A stretch of DNA of 64,000 nucleotides from Verrucomicrobiales bacterium (GTDB lineage: Bacteria > Verrucomicrobiota > Verrucomicrobiia > Limisphaerales > Palsa-1400): the NCBI GenBank assembly GCA_003138485.1, contig PLGF01000175.1, positions 2,052 through 66,051 of the forward strand, written 5' to 3'. How positions within the stretch are numbered: the first letter of the stretch is position 1; each line of letters starts with the position of its first letter. Under the pieces are notes generated by a model that had not been told where the DNA came from, made no database searches, and saw nothing but the letters and a program-made list of their open reading frames with translations. Positions 51,935 through 61,233 of the stretch are shown one piece after another. The position numbers and the translations under genes were made by a program.

Positions 51935-53731
51935 ATGAGTCAGGATTTGATAATCGGCATTGCCGGGGCCGGCGGAGACGGAGTGGTATCAGCGGGGGAA
52001 TCTCTAATCACCGCCGCGGCGCTGGAGGGCTACCACGGCATCATGACCAAGAGCTTCGGATCGCAAATCCGCGGTGGCGAGGCTTCCTGCCGGGTGCGGC
52101 TGGCGACGGAGCCGGTGTTCAATCCAAACGGGCCGCTTGACGTGGCCGTGGCGCTCAATTGGGAGGATTTCCGCCGGTTCGGATCGGAACTCCCTGTGGA
52201 ATCCGCCACCATTGTGATTTACGACAGCAACACCGGTGTCGCTCCCGACAAGCTGCCTTTGGATGGGGTGACGCCTAGGGTGGTTTTCAGCGTGCCGATC
52301 ACTGAAATGGCCCAACAACACGCCGGCACTGAGATGGCAAAGAACGTCGTGGTGATCGGATTGCTGGCGGGCTGGTTTGGAATTGGCCGGGAAAGCATGC
52401 CGGCGGGCATTCGCAAGAAGTTTGCCAAAAAAGGGGCGGCGGTGGTGGAAGGCAACGCGCGGGCGTTTCAGGCCGGGCTGGACTTTGCCGCGGCGCATCC
52501 GCTGTCCCAGGAGCACCAACTGGCCGCCCCGCACACCGGGCGAAAAGCCAAGCTGCTGACCGACGGCAACGATATGTGCGCGGCGGCGGCCATTTTTGCC
52601 GGATGCACCTTTTTTTCCGGCTACCCAATCACGCCTTCCACGGAGATCATGCAGTTCCTCGACCGCGAGATTTGGAAGTACGGGGGGACGGTCTTGCAGG
52701 CAGAGGATGAAATCGCGGGCATCGGCGCGGTGGTGGGTGCGTCATTCGCCGGCAAGAAGGCGCTGACGGCGACTTCCGGTCCCGGCATGTCACTGAAGAC
52801 GGAGATGCTTGGCTTGGCGAGCATTGCCGAGTTGCCCTTGGTGTGCGTCAACGTGCAGCGGGGCGGGCCTTCCACCGGGATGCCGACCAAGGCGGAGCAG
52901 GCGGACCTGTTCCAGGCGGCGTTTTCCGCTCACGGCGATTGCCTCCGTCCCATTCTGGCGCCCATGAGTGTGGGCGACATGTTCGGCGCCATCGTGGATG
53001 CCTTCAACCTCGCTGAAGAATTCCAAACCCCGGTCATCGTTCTGTCCGACCAGGAAATTTCGCAGCGCAAGGAAACCGTCGAACCCATTGACACCTCCGC
53101 GTTCCGCCTAGTCGAACGCAAGCGCCCGACCGAGGGGGACCTGGCCCAATACGCCCGGTTCAAATTGACGGAGTCCGGGATCAGTCCCATCAGTCATCCG
53201 GGAATGATCGGGGGCAACTACCTGGCGTCGGGGATCGAGCACAACGAACTGGGCCGCCCCACTGCCAGCGGCGCGATGCACGCGCGGATGAATGAGAAGC
53301 GATTTCGCAAGTTCAACCCGCTGCAAAACCGCCGGGATTTGTTTCTGGTGGAAGGGGACCCGGACGCGCCCGTCGGGCTGGTGAGCTGGGGAAGTGTGGC
53401 CGGCGTGGCCAGGGAAGCCCTGCGATTGGCCCGGGCGGAGGGGTTGCAAGTGAAATTGCTCGTGCCCAAACTTCTTTACCCGGTCGCCGAGCCGGTGTAC
53501 CGGGACTTCTTCGCGTCGGTGCGGTGCGGGTTGTTCATCGAGCAATCCTACCAGGGACAACTCTACCGCCTGGTGAGAATGTTCGTGGACCTCCCCGCCC
53601 TGGTAGAACCGTTTGCCAGGAGCGGGTCGAACCCGTTTCAACCGGTCGAAGTCCTCGAACGGCTCCGCAAATTGGCCCCGCCTCTACACGGCAACGGGGA
53701 CCGGCATCCGGCGGAGAAAGTTGCAGACTGA
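51935..53731 (+). CDS. korA: 2-oxoacid:ferredoxin oxidoreductase, fused gamma-alpha subunit
   Basis: A 598-residue protein. The N-terminal gamma domain (1-190) has GIAGAGGDGVVSAGE and KSFGSQIRGGEASCRVRL. The alpha domain (about 210-590) has ATSGPGMSLKTEMLGLA and PLVCVNVQRGGPSTGMPTK. This fused architecture is typical of KorA, which with KorB oxidises 2-oxoglutarate (or a related 2-oxoacid) to the acyl-CoA using TPP and ferredoxin. Start at MSQDLIIGIAG fits the family; a longer frame to 51872 has no similarity. An inverted repeat upstream suggests regulation. Confidence 0.93.
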   Translation: MSQDLIIGIAGAGGDGVVSAGESLITAAALEGYHGIMTKSFGSQIRGGEASCRVRLATEPVFNPNGPLDVAVALNWEDFRRFGSELPVESATIVIYDSNTGVAPDKLPLDGVTPRVVFSVPITEMAQQHAGTEMAKNVVVIGLLAGWFGIGRESMPAGIRKKFAKKGAAVVEGNARAFQAGLDFAAAHPLSQEHQLAAPHTGRKAKLLTDGNDMCAAAAIFAGCTFFSGYPITPSTEIMQFLDREIWKYGGTVLQAEDEIAGIGAVVGASFAGKKALTATSGPGMSLKTEMLGLASIAELPLVCVNVQRGGPSTGMPTKAEQADLFQAAFSAHGDCLRPILAPMSVGDMFGAIVDAFNLAEEFQTPVIVLSDQEISQRKETVEPIDTSAFRLVERKRPTEGDLAQYARFKLTESGISPISHPGMIGGNYLASGIEHNELGRPTASGAMHARMNEKRFRKFNPLQNRRDLFLVEGDPDAPVGLVSWGSVAGVAREALRLARAEGLQVKLLVPKLLYPVAEPVYRDFFASVRCGLFIEQSYQGQLYRLVRMFVDLPALVEPFARSGSNPFQPVEVLERLRKLAPPLHGNGDRHPAEKVAD

Positions 53732-53760
53732 CCCAGGAAACCTTGCCAGATCCCTTAACT

Positions 53761-54654
53761 ATGACCGCGCTCGAACCCATTGCAGTTGACAAGCCTCAGG
53801 CGGGAAATTTCAAGAGCGACCTCAAACCGATCTGGTGCGCGGGCTGCGGCGATTACGGCGTTGTGACAGCCATCACGCGGGCGCTCGCCGCGATCGGACG
53901 CCCGGCCCACGAAATCGCATTCATTTCCGGCATCGGCTGTTCGAGCCGCATCCCGGGCTACACGACGGCCTACGGCTTCAACACCGTGCATGGCCGCGCG
54001 CTGCCGATCGCGCAAGGCATCAAACTGGCGAACCCCGAATTGCTCGTCCTGGTCGCCAGCGGCGACGGCGACGGATTTTCCATCGGCGGCGGGCACGTCG
54101 CCCACGTCATCCGGCGTAATATCGATCTCACCTATATCGTAATGGACAATCAAATATACGGGCTGACCAAGGGGCAGTTGTCGCCCACCTCGCAGCGCGG
54201 GCGCAAGACGGCCACGTCCAACTTTGGGAGCCTGGAGGAGCCGGTCAACCCGCTGCTTTACGTGATGGGCTACGGCGCCTCCTTCGTGGCGCAGGGCACT
54301 CCGGCCGACATGCCGGGTCTGGCCCGGATCATCGAGGAGGGCATCCGCTTTCCCGGATTCGCCTTTATCAACATTCAGTCACCGTGCGTCACATACGGAG
54401 AGGAAGACCAGCAACTCAAAGCGCAAAAGGTCCGCATGAGGAGCCTGGAATCGATCGGGCACGATCCGGCCGACCGCGCCGGCGCAACCGAACGGGCGCG
54501 CGAATACGGAACCCGGCTTTACACCGGAATCCTCTACCGCAACCCCAATCCGCCCCGGACTTACGGCCAGGGAGTCATCGAGCGCCAGCAATCCCTGCAA
54601 AAACTGGCCGCGCCGCGCCACGAAATCCTCAATCGCTTTTTGCCGGGCCATTGA
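53761..54654 (+). CDS. korB: 2-oxoacid:ferredoxin oxidoreductase, beta subunit
   Basis: A 297-residue TPP-binding subunit. WCAGCGDYGV carries the conserved Cys pair, FISGIGCSSRIPGY the substrate loop, and ASGDGDGFSIGGGH with IVMDNQIYGLTKGQLSPTS the TPP/Mg site. It follows korA by 29 bp and forms the two-subunit enzyme, with no separate ferredoxin-like delta subunit here. 2-Oxoglutarate is the likely substrate, pyruvate less so. Confidence 0.94.
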   Translation: MTALEPIAVDKPQAGNFKSDLKPIWCAGCGDYGVVTAITRALAAIGRPAHEIAFISGIGCSSRIPGYTTAYGFNTVHGRALPIAQGIKLANPELLVLVASGDGDGFSIGGGHVAHVIRRNIDLTYIVMDNQIYGLTKGQLSPTSQRGRKTATSNFGSLEEPVNPLLYVMGYGASFVAQGTPADMPGLARIIEEGIRFPGFAFINIQSPCVTYGEEDQQLKAQKVRMRSLESIGHDPADRAGATERAREYGTRLYTGILYRNPNPPRTYGQGVIERQQSLQKLAAPRHEILNRFLPGH

Positions 54655-54658
54655 CCTT

Positions 54659-55609
54659 TCATCGTTGATCGATTGTCAAAACGATCTTTCCGCGGACGTG
54701 GCCGCACCGGCTCATTTCCAGCGCCTCGGGAGCGTGGAACAACGGAAGGATTTTCTCCACCATGACGTTGATTTCGCCGTTGGCGATCAGGTCCCCAAGC
54801 AGCATCAATTGGTCCGCGCTGGTTCGCGCCTGTACCTTCCGCGCCCGCACTCCGCATATCAACGCCTTGTGCTGCGACGGCTCCGATACGGTCGATACCA
54901 GGCGGCCGCCCAATTTAAGGACCTTCCAGGATCGGTCCTGCGTCTCGCCGCCGATCAAGTCCAAAACCATATCCACGCCCTTGACGACATCTTCAAAGCG
55001 GGTGGTGGTGTGGTCGATGACTTGTTTGGCTCCGAGCAGGCGCAGGAAATAAAGGTTGCGGGTGGAGGCGGTGGCGATGACCCAGGCGCCCTGGCGCAAG
55101 GCCAACTGCACGGCAAACGACCCCACTCCTCCAGCCCCGCCATGAATGAGAATTTTCTGGCCGGGCCGGATTTCCGCCAGATCAAACAGAGCCTGCCACG
55201 CCGTCAGTCCGCACAAGGGCGTGGCCGCGGCGTGAATATCGTCCATCGCAGACGGTTTTGGGGCCAAATTGGCAACGGGAACCGCGATCAATTCGGCGAA
55301 CGCGCCGCCCGAAGCGCAATGGCCAAAAACCGGTTGTCCCACATAAAAATCCGTCACCCCTTCTCCAAGGGCCTCGACCGCGCCGGAAAAATCGCACCCC
55401 AACGTTCGCGGCAGCGGCAGCGGTCCGCATTCTCCTTCGCGCACTTTCCAGTCGAAGGGATTGACACCAGCCGCGTGAACACGAACCAGAACCTCATTCG
55501 GCCCCGGCTCAGGCGCAGCCACGTCTTCAAGACAAAGAGCTTCCGGCCCGCCGAAGGAATGGATGCGCACAGCTTTGATAGTCCCCGTCTCACGCAATAT
55601 GGTATTCAT
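54659..55609 (-). CDS. NADP-dependent zinc-less alcohol dehydrogenase / quinone oxidoreductase-like
   Basis: A 316-residue MDR-superfamily enzyme. It has VRIHSFGGPEALCLEDV at the start, TLGCDFSGAVEALGEGV, the catalytic-side GLTAWQALFD, and the Rossmann motif HGGAGGVGSFAVQLA. The Cys/His zinc ligands are missing, as in NADPH:quinone oxidoreductases. GGAGGA precedes the ATG at 55609; a longer frame to 55825 is rejected for this reason. It converges with korB, ending 4 bp apart. The substrate is unknown. Confidence 0.9.
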   Translation of the reverse strand: MNTILRETGTIKAVRIHSFGGPEALCLEDVAAPEPGPNEVLVRVHAAGVNPFDWKVREGECGPLPLPRTLGCDFSGAVEALGEGVTDFYVGQPVFGHCASGGAFAELIAVPVANLAPKPSAMDDIHAAATPLCGLTAWQALFDLAEIRPGQKILIHGGAGGVGSFAVQLALRQGAWVIATASTRNLYFLRLLGAKQVIDHTTTRFEDVVKGVDMVLDLIGGETQDRSWKVLKLGGRLVSTVSEPSQHKALICGVRARKVQARTSADQLMLLGDLIANGEINVMVEKILPLFHAPEALEMSRCGHVRGKIVLTIDQR

Positions 55610-56019
55610 ACAAATCCTCCTGTTTAATTCTCTGGATTGAACTATTCCCCCCTGGCCAATAATCCAAAACCGGTCCCATTTGAACAATACCCCCGCTTGG
55701 GCCGCCTGCCATCGGTTCCCAGCCTGAACCGCGCATAGGGGTTTGCCTGAATCATCGCCCTCCGGGCGGCGCTGCGAAAAGAAAGCGTTGAAAGCCTCAG
55801 GGAAGGGGTTATCAGCATCATGCAAGACCGGCGGCGGGATGCTCGCAGCCGTCCCTTAAAAATATGCCGTTGTCTTGGCGTGCCCTATTCTTGTGATTCG
55901 TCCTGCGGGTTACACCCCATAGCGAAGGGATGCCGGACCGTGTAGCGTGGCTCCAGTGTTGAGGCAAACACAATAAGCTGTAAGAAACAGCCAAAACAAA
56001 ACAGACTTAAAATATATTT
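55610..56019. other. Intergenic region, AT-rich at its right end
   Basis: No gene is supported in this 410-bp gap. A weak hairpin (GCTGT-N5-ACAGC near 55977) lies before the AT-rich run that leads into the YggT-like gene at 56020. Confidence 0.4.
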
Positions 56020-56334
56020 ATGTTTAAATTTCTAAGGACTTTTATCAATTTTGTCGTGGGCATTATCGCGCTGCTGCTAACTTTTAGATTGATCTTTAAG
56101 TTTTTGGTGGTTAATACAGGCACGCCGTTCGTTGCCTGGCTTTATGGTTTCACGGCGCCGCTCGTGGCTCCATTCTCCAGAATTCTTCCGAACTGGAAGT
56201 TTTCAGGTTTCGAGGTTGATTTTGCCACCGTTGCCGCGCTTATTGTGTTTGCTCTGGCCGGATCTTTGCTTCTGATGCTTTTACCCTATTCCCGAAGGGT
56301 GGTTGTAACAGATGGCGCGCCCACTGATGTCTAG
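56020..56334 (+). CDS. YggT-family membrane protein
   Basis: A 104-residue protein with two hydrophobic helices (about 8-30 and 69-91) and the YggT-type middle (NTGTPFVAWLYGFTAPLVAPFSRILP). YggT proteins are small integral membrane proteins of unclear role in envelope or stress functions. The gene and its upstream region are clearly more AT-rich than the surroundings, which may mean transfer. The start codon lacks a good ribosome-binding site. Confidence 0.75.
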   Translation: MFKFLRTFINFVVGIIALLLTFRLIFKFLVVNTGTPFVAWLYGFTAPLVAPFSRILPNWKFSGFEVDFATVAALIVFALAGSLLLMLLPYSRRVVVTDGAPTDV

Positions 56335-56427
56335 GCTTTGAGCCAATACCGGCCCGCCGCCTGGCCCAACAGCCCGCAAAGAACTTTCCCGGTTTACAAT
56401 ACGGATTAGATGCGGCAAAGTGGCTGA

Positions 56428-57252
56428 ATGAAAGCACATCAACTGTTCCCCGATCCTGCCGGGAGGTTGATTGCGGCTGCCTTCACGCTGATTGAGCTGC
56501 TGGTGGTGATCGCCATTATCGCCATCCTGGCGGCGTTGTTGTTGCCGGCGCTGGCAAGGTCAAAACTGAGCGCGCAAAGGATTTCATGCCTCGATAATTT
56601 GAGGCAGATTTCGCTCTCGCGGCACATGTACACCGACGACAATCGAGGGAAGTTGATCCTGTCGGCGGCCGACGAGGATAGCGTGGATACAGCCATCCAG
56701 AGTGGCGAGGCCAAGGTGATGATCTGCCCTTCGACCCATGTGCCCCCGACGCAGCAGACGGATGACGGGTGGGGCACTGCCGATGCCACCTATTTTGGCT
56801 CGGATTCCCAAGCGGCCTCCACCCCCGGCAGTTACGCCATCAACGGATGGCTCGCGGTGGAGCACACGCCGGTGGATACGTTTACCCATTATTTCTTCAG
56901 GGAGGAGGCGGATCTTTTGCTCCCTGCCACCACCCCGCTTTTTCAGGATTCCATCTGGTACTACGTGTTCCCTCTGGAAACGGATCCCACGCCGGGCACG
57001 GCAGACCTTTACGACGGCTACAACGGCGACCGCCCCGGCTGCATCCATAGCATCGGCCTTTGTTTGATCGACCGGCACAACGACCGTCCCGCGGCCGCCG
57101 CGCCGAGGAATTATCCTTATTCCCGCACCAGGGTGCTTCCTGGCATGATCAACATGGCCTTCGCCGACAACCATGCTGAACTTGTCAAGTTGAACAACCT
57201 CTGGACTTACACATGGCATCGCGGCTGGGTCACGCCGGCCCCTCATCCTTAA
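56428..57252 (+). CDS. Exported protein with prepilin-type N-terminal methylation signal
   Basis: A 274-residue protein with a prepilin leader ([29 protein letters not shown]) and Glu at position +5. The residue before the cleavage point is Ala18 instead of the usual Gly. The body has [19 protein letters not shown] and a C-terminal [15 protein letters not shown], the standard pattern of the large pseudopilin-like families of Verrucomicrobia, Lentisphaerae and Planctomycetes. Export and processing by a PilD-type peptidase are likely; the exact role is unknown. Confidence 0.85.
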   Translation: MKAHQLFPDPAGRLIAAAFTLIELLVVIAIIAILAALLLPALARSKLSAQRISCLDNLRQISLSRHMYTDDNRGKLILSAADEDSVDTAIQSGEAKVMICPSTHVPPTQQTDDGWGTADATYFGSDSQAASTPGSYAINGWLAVEHTPVDTFTHYFFREEADLLLPATTPLFQDSIWYYVFPLETDPTPGTADLYDGYNGDRPGCIHSIGLCLIDRHNDRPAAAAPRNYPYSRTRVLPGMINMAFADNHAELVKLNNLWTYTWHRGWVTPAPHP

Positions 57253-57334
57253 GAGCCAAAGCCAAAGGGCCTGCCGATACGCCATGGGGAACTTGTCGGA
57301 TTCATCTGCATTTTCAAACCGGCGCTAACAACTG

Positions 57335-59701
57335 CTACCCCATCTCGACCAGAACGTCGTTTTGCTTCTTCATTTTTGAGGCGGGAATGAGGTTGCCTTC
57401 AAGCGGGCGCCCGTTCAGCGTGATCTTCTTGACGCCTTTCTGGACGCCCGCGGGGTTTGTCACCTTGATCGCAAGCATCTTGCCGCGGAACCGGCGCGTG
57501 GCGGTGAATTCCTTCCAATCAGCGGGGATGCAGGGATCGATGAGAAGGCCTTTGTAATCGGGGCGGATGCCCAGCAGATACTGCGTCGCCGCGTAATACG
57601 CCCAGGACGCGGCCCCCGTCAGCCAGGGAACGCGGGAGGCGCCATAACGCGGACTTTCAACGCTGTGAGTGTATTGCGAGTAAACGTACGGCTCGCTGCC
57701 GCGGATTTCCGCCTTGTCGTTGAATGACGCCGGCATGCTGCCGCGGAAGTACTTGAACGCCCTGTCGCCGTTGCCCAGCATGGCCTCGGCCATGACCGCC
57801 CAGCCTTGCGTGTGGTTGAAAATGCCGCAGTTTTCTTTGACTCCCTTGTTGAACACAATGGAGCGGATCTCCGCGCACGGGATGTTCTCATAAGGCGGCG
57901 CGCAGAGCATCAGCCCGTAATCGGTGGCGAGCCGTTCATTTGCCGACGCCATCGCCTGCCGGGCGCGCTTTTCATCGGCGTGGCCGCTGATGACGCCCCA
58001 AGACTGCGTGTTGAGATAAATTGAACCCTGGTTGTTTTGGCGCGAGCCGATAGGCTCGCCGGATTCCTTGTAGGCGCGGATGTACCATTTGCCATCCCAG
58101 CCGAATTGGTTGAGCTTCATGTCAATGATGTCGAGCTGTTTTCTCGCCCATTTGATTTCGGCTGTCTTGCCGAACATGCCGCAAATCTCGATATAAGCCG
58201 CCAGGCTGTAACGCACCTGGAGGGCGACGAACACCGACGTGCCCTTGCGGCCCAGCCGCAGGCAATCGTTCCAGTCGGCGAAAAGGCCGCTGGGCAAACC
58301 GTGTTGGCCCGTACGTTTGAGATTGAATTCAATCGCCCGGCGGAGGTGGCCGAGCACCGTAGCCTTGCCTCGGTCGGCATAAGGCAGGACCTGGTTGAAA
58401 AAGTCGGTGTCGCCCGTCTCCTTGACATAAGTGGTGATCGCGTTGAAAAGCCACAGGCAGTCATCGGAACGATATTCGTCTTCGCCGGGCGGTTTTTCTT
58501 TGCCGGGCTTGTGCGTGAAGGCCATTACGATTGGCATTGCTCCGCCGGTGGAGCACTGGCCGGTAATCATCAGTTCGAGACGCTCTTTGGCCTCATCCGG
58601 GATGATTTGCATGACGCCCATGAAATCCTGGACCGTGTCGCGGTAGCCAAGCCCGTCCCGTTCGCCGCTGTAGATCAAGCTGGCCATGCGCGACCACGAA
58701 TAAGTCATCAGGCAGTTGAAGGGACTCCACATGTTCATCATGCTGTTGAACTGCGCGTCCGGCGTGCTCACGGTCAATCCTTCGATGCGGTTGCGCCAGT
58801 ACTTTCGGAGCTTTTCAAATTCGGCTTTGACTTTGGCGATGGCGCCGAACTCCTTGACAGTTCGTTTGCCTTCGACCGCCGCCTTGCCGACGCCCATGAG
58901 GACCACAAGCTCTCTTGTCTCGCCTGGATCGAGGCTGATGTCGATTTGGATTGAACCGCAGCCATCGTCGCCGAAGGCCTTTGATCCGGTGCATCGGCCT
59001 TTCTCGACGACCATCGGGTTGGCGTAACCGCGATACGGGCTAATGAACACGTCACGGTCCGTGTCGAAGCCGGCTATTTCACCGCCCAGGAACGCCAGAA
59101 AGGAGCGGTTCTCCTCGTCGCTGATGAGAACGGAACTGCCGTAATCGACGATGCCGTCAACGAAATCCATTTTCACGATGCCGTGGGAGTATTGGAGGTT
59201 GAGGAAGTCGTGGAAACACTTCCAAAGGTTCGGGTACTCGACGAAAGTGAACAGGCTCAGGTTTCTTTTGGCGCTGCCCTTGTTTGTCACCTTCAACAGC
59301 CAGCATTCGAAATGTTTGCCAAGCGGCACGAAGTAGGTCGTTTCCGTTTCAATCCTGGCGTACTCGGATTTGATAATCGTGTAAGCGGTGCCGTGGCGGC
59401 AGGTGGTTTTGTACTGGTCCAGCGGTTTGCCGACGGGCTGCCACGCATTGGACCAGTAATCGGCTGAGTCCTTGTCGCGAATATATACATACCGGCCCGG
59501 CTGATCGGCTGGCACATCGTCGAAACGCAGCCGCGTCAGCCGTCCCTGCGCGGCGGACAAATAGAAACTGTAGCCGCCCGCGTTATTGGTGATGATCGCG
59601 CCGTATTCGGTCGAGCCGAGATAATTCGCCCAGGATCGCGGGGTATCCGGTTTTTCGATTACGTATTCCTTTGCTTGATCGTCAAAATATCCAAATTTCA
59701 T
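57335..59701 (-). CDS. GH94-family disaccharide phosphorylase
   Basis: A 788-residue protein of GH94 length (cellobiose/chitobiose phosphorylase family). The N-terminal beta-sandwich starts MKFGYFDDQAKEYVIEKPDTPRSWANYLG. The catalytic (alpha/alpha)6 barrel includes GYRDTVQDFMG, LPSGLFADWNDCLRLGRKGTSVFVALQ and NQGSIYLNTQSWGVISG. The acidic residues of DWND (476-479) are the likely general-acid region. It splits a beta-linked disaccharide with phosphate to give a sugar 1-phosphate. The substrate (cellobiose, chitobiose, laminaribiose or other) cannot be decided. The symporter gene 80 bp upstream is its probable operon partner. Confidence 0.88.
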   Translation of the reverse strand: MKFGYFDDQAKEYVIEKPDTPRSWANYLGSTEYGAIITNNAGGYSFYLSAAQGRLTRLRFDDVPADQPGRYVYIRDKDSADYWSNAWQPVGKPLDQYKTTCRHGTAYTIIKSEYARIETETTYFVPLGKHFECWLLKVTNKGSAKRNLSLFTFVEYPNLWKCFHDFLNLQYSHGIVKMDFVDGIVDYGSSVLISDEENRSFLAFLGGEIAGFDTDRDVFISPYRGYANPMVVEKGRCTGSKAFGDDGCGSIQIDISLDPGETRELVVLMGVGKAAVEGKRTVKEFGAIAKVKAEFEKLRKYWRNRIEGLTVSTPDAQFNSMMNMWSPFNCLMTYSWSRMASLIYSGERDGLGYRDTVQDFMGVMQIIPDEAKERLELMITGQCSTGGAMPIVMAFTHKPGKEKPPGEDEYRSDDCLWLFNAITTYVKETGDTDFFNQVLPYADRGKATVLGHLRRAIEFNLKRTGQHGLPSGLFADWNDCLRLGRKGTSVFVALQVRYSLAAYIEICGMFGKTAEIKWARKQLDIIDMKLNQFGWDGKWYIRAYKESGEPIGSRQNNQGSIYLNTQSWGVISGHADEKRARQAMASANERLATDYGLMLCAPPYENIPCAEIRSIVFNKGVKENCGIFNHTQGWAVMAEAMLGNGDRAFKYFRGSMPASFNDKAEIRGSEPYVYSQYTHSVESPRYGASRVPWLTGAASWAYYAATQYLLGIRPDYKGLLIDPCIPADWKEFTATRRFRGKMLAIKVTNPAGVQKGVKKITLNGRPLEGNLIPASKMKKQNDVLVEMG

Positions 59702-59780
59702 AATCTGCCTGTTTCTCGTGTGGAATTGTCATGCCTTGCCCCGGCTCGGCGGGAGCCCCGCCCTGCTGGGGCGTTTGTGG

Positions 59781-61199
59781 TCAGACTGTTGGGGCGGCTT
59801 GGGCGCCGGCCTTGCGCCGTTCATCGAGCGCTGCCTTGACTTTGGCCATGGTTGCTTCATCCAGCTTGTAGAAGAAGACAAGAATAATTAACGCCAGCGC
59901 GCCTACGACGACCGGAATGACGCTCATCATCTCTTTCAGACCGTTGAGAACATTGATGTTTTGAGCCACGTTGGCGACAAACCCCGTCTTATCGAGGATA
60001 AACGCCGCCACCATGGAACCGATGGCCCAGCCGAGTTTATTGGACATAATGGAGGCGGAGAACACAAGGCCGGTCGCCCTCCTGCCGGTCTTCCATTCGG
60101 AATAGTCTGCCGTATCGGCATACATGATCCATAACAGGGCGGAAATGGGACCTCCAGCCATCGAGCCGATGGCTTGAAAAACAAAAATGAGGGCCAGGTT
60201 CTCCGGCTTGAAGAAATAGAATGAGCCGGTGCAAACCAGCGCCGTCACGAAAAGAATGATCGCCGCTTTCTTTCTCCCCAAGCGCCTGGCGAACAAGGGA
60301 ATCAGCGCCATTCCCAACAAAGACAACAACTGCCCGACGGTGTTGAAAGCGGAGGCGAGCACTTCAAAGCCATATTTGTGGGTCGTGCCAAAGAGGGTCA
60401 CGCTCTGCTCGCCGATGTAGTACTTGAAATAGTGGGTGGTGACATTCATGCGGATGCAGACGAAGAGGATGAAAAGAATGGTCACGATGAACAGCGCTAT
60501 CCAGGGCGTGTTCTGGACTATGTCCCCCAAATCTCTTGACACGTTGGTTTTCTCCTTGGCGATGGGCTGAATGCGCTCGTGCGCTGAAAGGAATGTGACC
60601 ACAAGAAAAACGACCGCCGCCGTGGCGTAAATCATCATTGTGGTATGCCAGCCTTTGGCGTCGTTGCCCTCCCCAAAATACTTTGCCAGCGGCAGGGCGG
60701 TCGCGGAGACGATGATTCCGGCAGTAAACGCGCCGATGAATTTGGAGGTCGCGGCATCCGCTCTTTCGACGGGGTCCCCGCTGATCACTCCCAGCAGGGC
60801 CGTGTAGGGAATATTGACCGTTGAATACAGGAACATGAACGCGATAAAGGTGATGTAGGCATAAGCCAGTTTTCCGGTTTCCCCGAATCCAGGCGTCGAA
60901 AACGCCAGAACCGCGGAAACCGCAAGCGGAACGGCGCCCCATAATATGTAAGGCCTGAATTTTCCCCACCGGCTCCTGGTGCGGTCAGCGGTCATGCCGA
61001 TCACCACGTCAAAGAACGCATCCAGCACCCTGGAAATCAAAAACATCAGGCCGGCCGCCTTTGCTGTCAGCCCGAACACGTCGGTGTAAAAGTAAAGCAG
61101 ATACACCATGATGGTCTGCCAGAACAGGACCGACGCCAAATCGCCGAAGCCATAGCCGATTTTTTCTCTTAACTGGAGTTTCTGGATTTCGTTGCTCAT
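59781..61199 (-). CDS. GPH-family sugar:cation symporter (MelB-like)
   Basis: A 472-residue MFS transporter of the glycoside-pentoside-hexuronide family. REKIGYGFGDLASVLFWQTIMVYLLYFYTDVFG opens it, followed by DAFFDVVIGMTADRTRSRWGKFRPYILWGAVPLA, the family signature. Twelve helices are expected. It most likely imports the disaccharide degraded by the GH94 enzyme of the same operon. ATG 61199 (MSNEIQKLQL) is chosen; upstream in-frame ATGs at 61208 and 61244 have no better support. Confidence 0.9.
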   Translation of the reverse strand: MSNEIQKLQLREKIGYGFGDLASVLFWQTIMVYLLYFYTDVFGLTAKAAGLMFLISRVLDAFFDVVIGMTADRTRSRWGKFRPYILWGAVPLAVSAVLAFSTPGFGETGKLAYAYITFIAFMFLYSTVNIPYTALLGVISGDPVERADAATSKFIGAFTAGIIVSATALPLAKYFGEGNDAKGWHTTMMIYATAAVVFLVVTFLSAHERIQPIAKEKTNVSRDLGDIVQNTPWIALFIVTILFILFVCIRMNVTTHYFKYYIGEQSVTLFGTTHKYGFEVLASAFNTVGQLLSLLGMALIPLFARRLGRKKAAIILFVTALVCTGSFYFFKPENLALIFVFQAIGSMAGGPISALLWIMYADTADYSEWKTGRRATGLVFSASIMSNKLGWAIGSMVAAFILDKTGFVANVAQNINVLNGLKEMMSVIPVVVGALALIILVFFYKLDEATMAKVKAALDERRKAGAQAAPTV

Positions 61200-61233
61200 T
61201 ACCCGCATGATGAACTGCGGCGGCGCGGAATTG

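Noticed and set aside
55354-55825. Longer N-terminus of the quinone-oxidoreductase-like protein up to 55825
   Set aside because: The family starts near MNTILRETG, and a strong GGAGGA lies just before the ATG at 55609.
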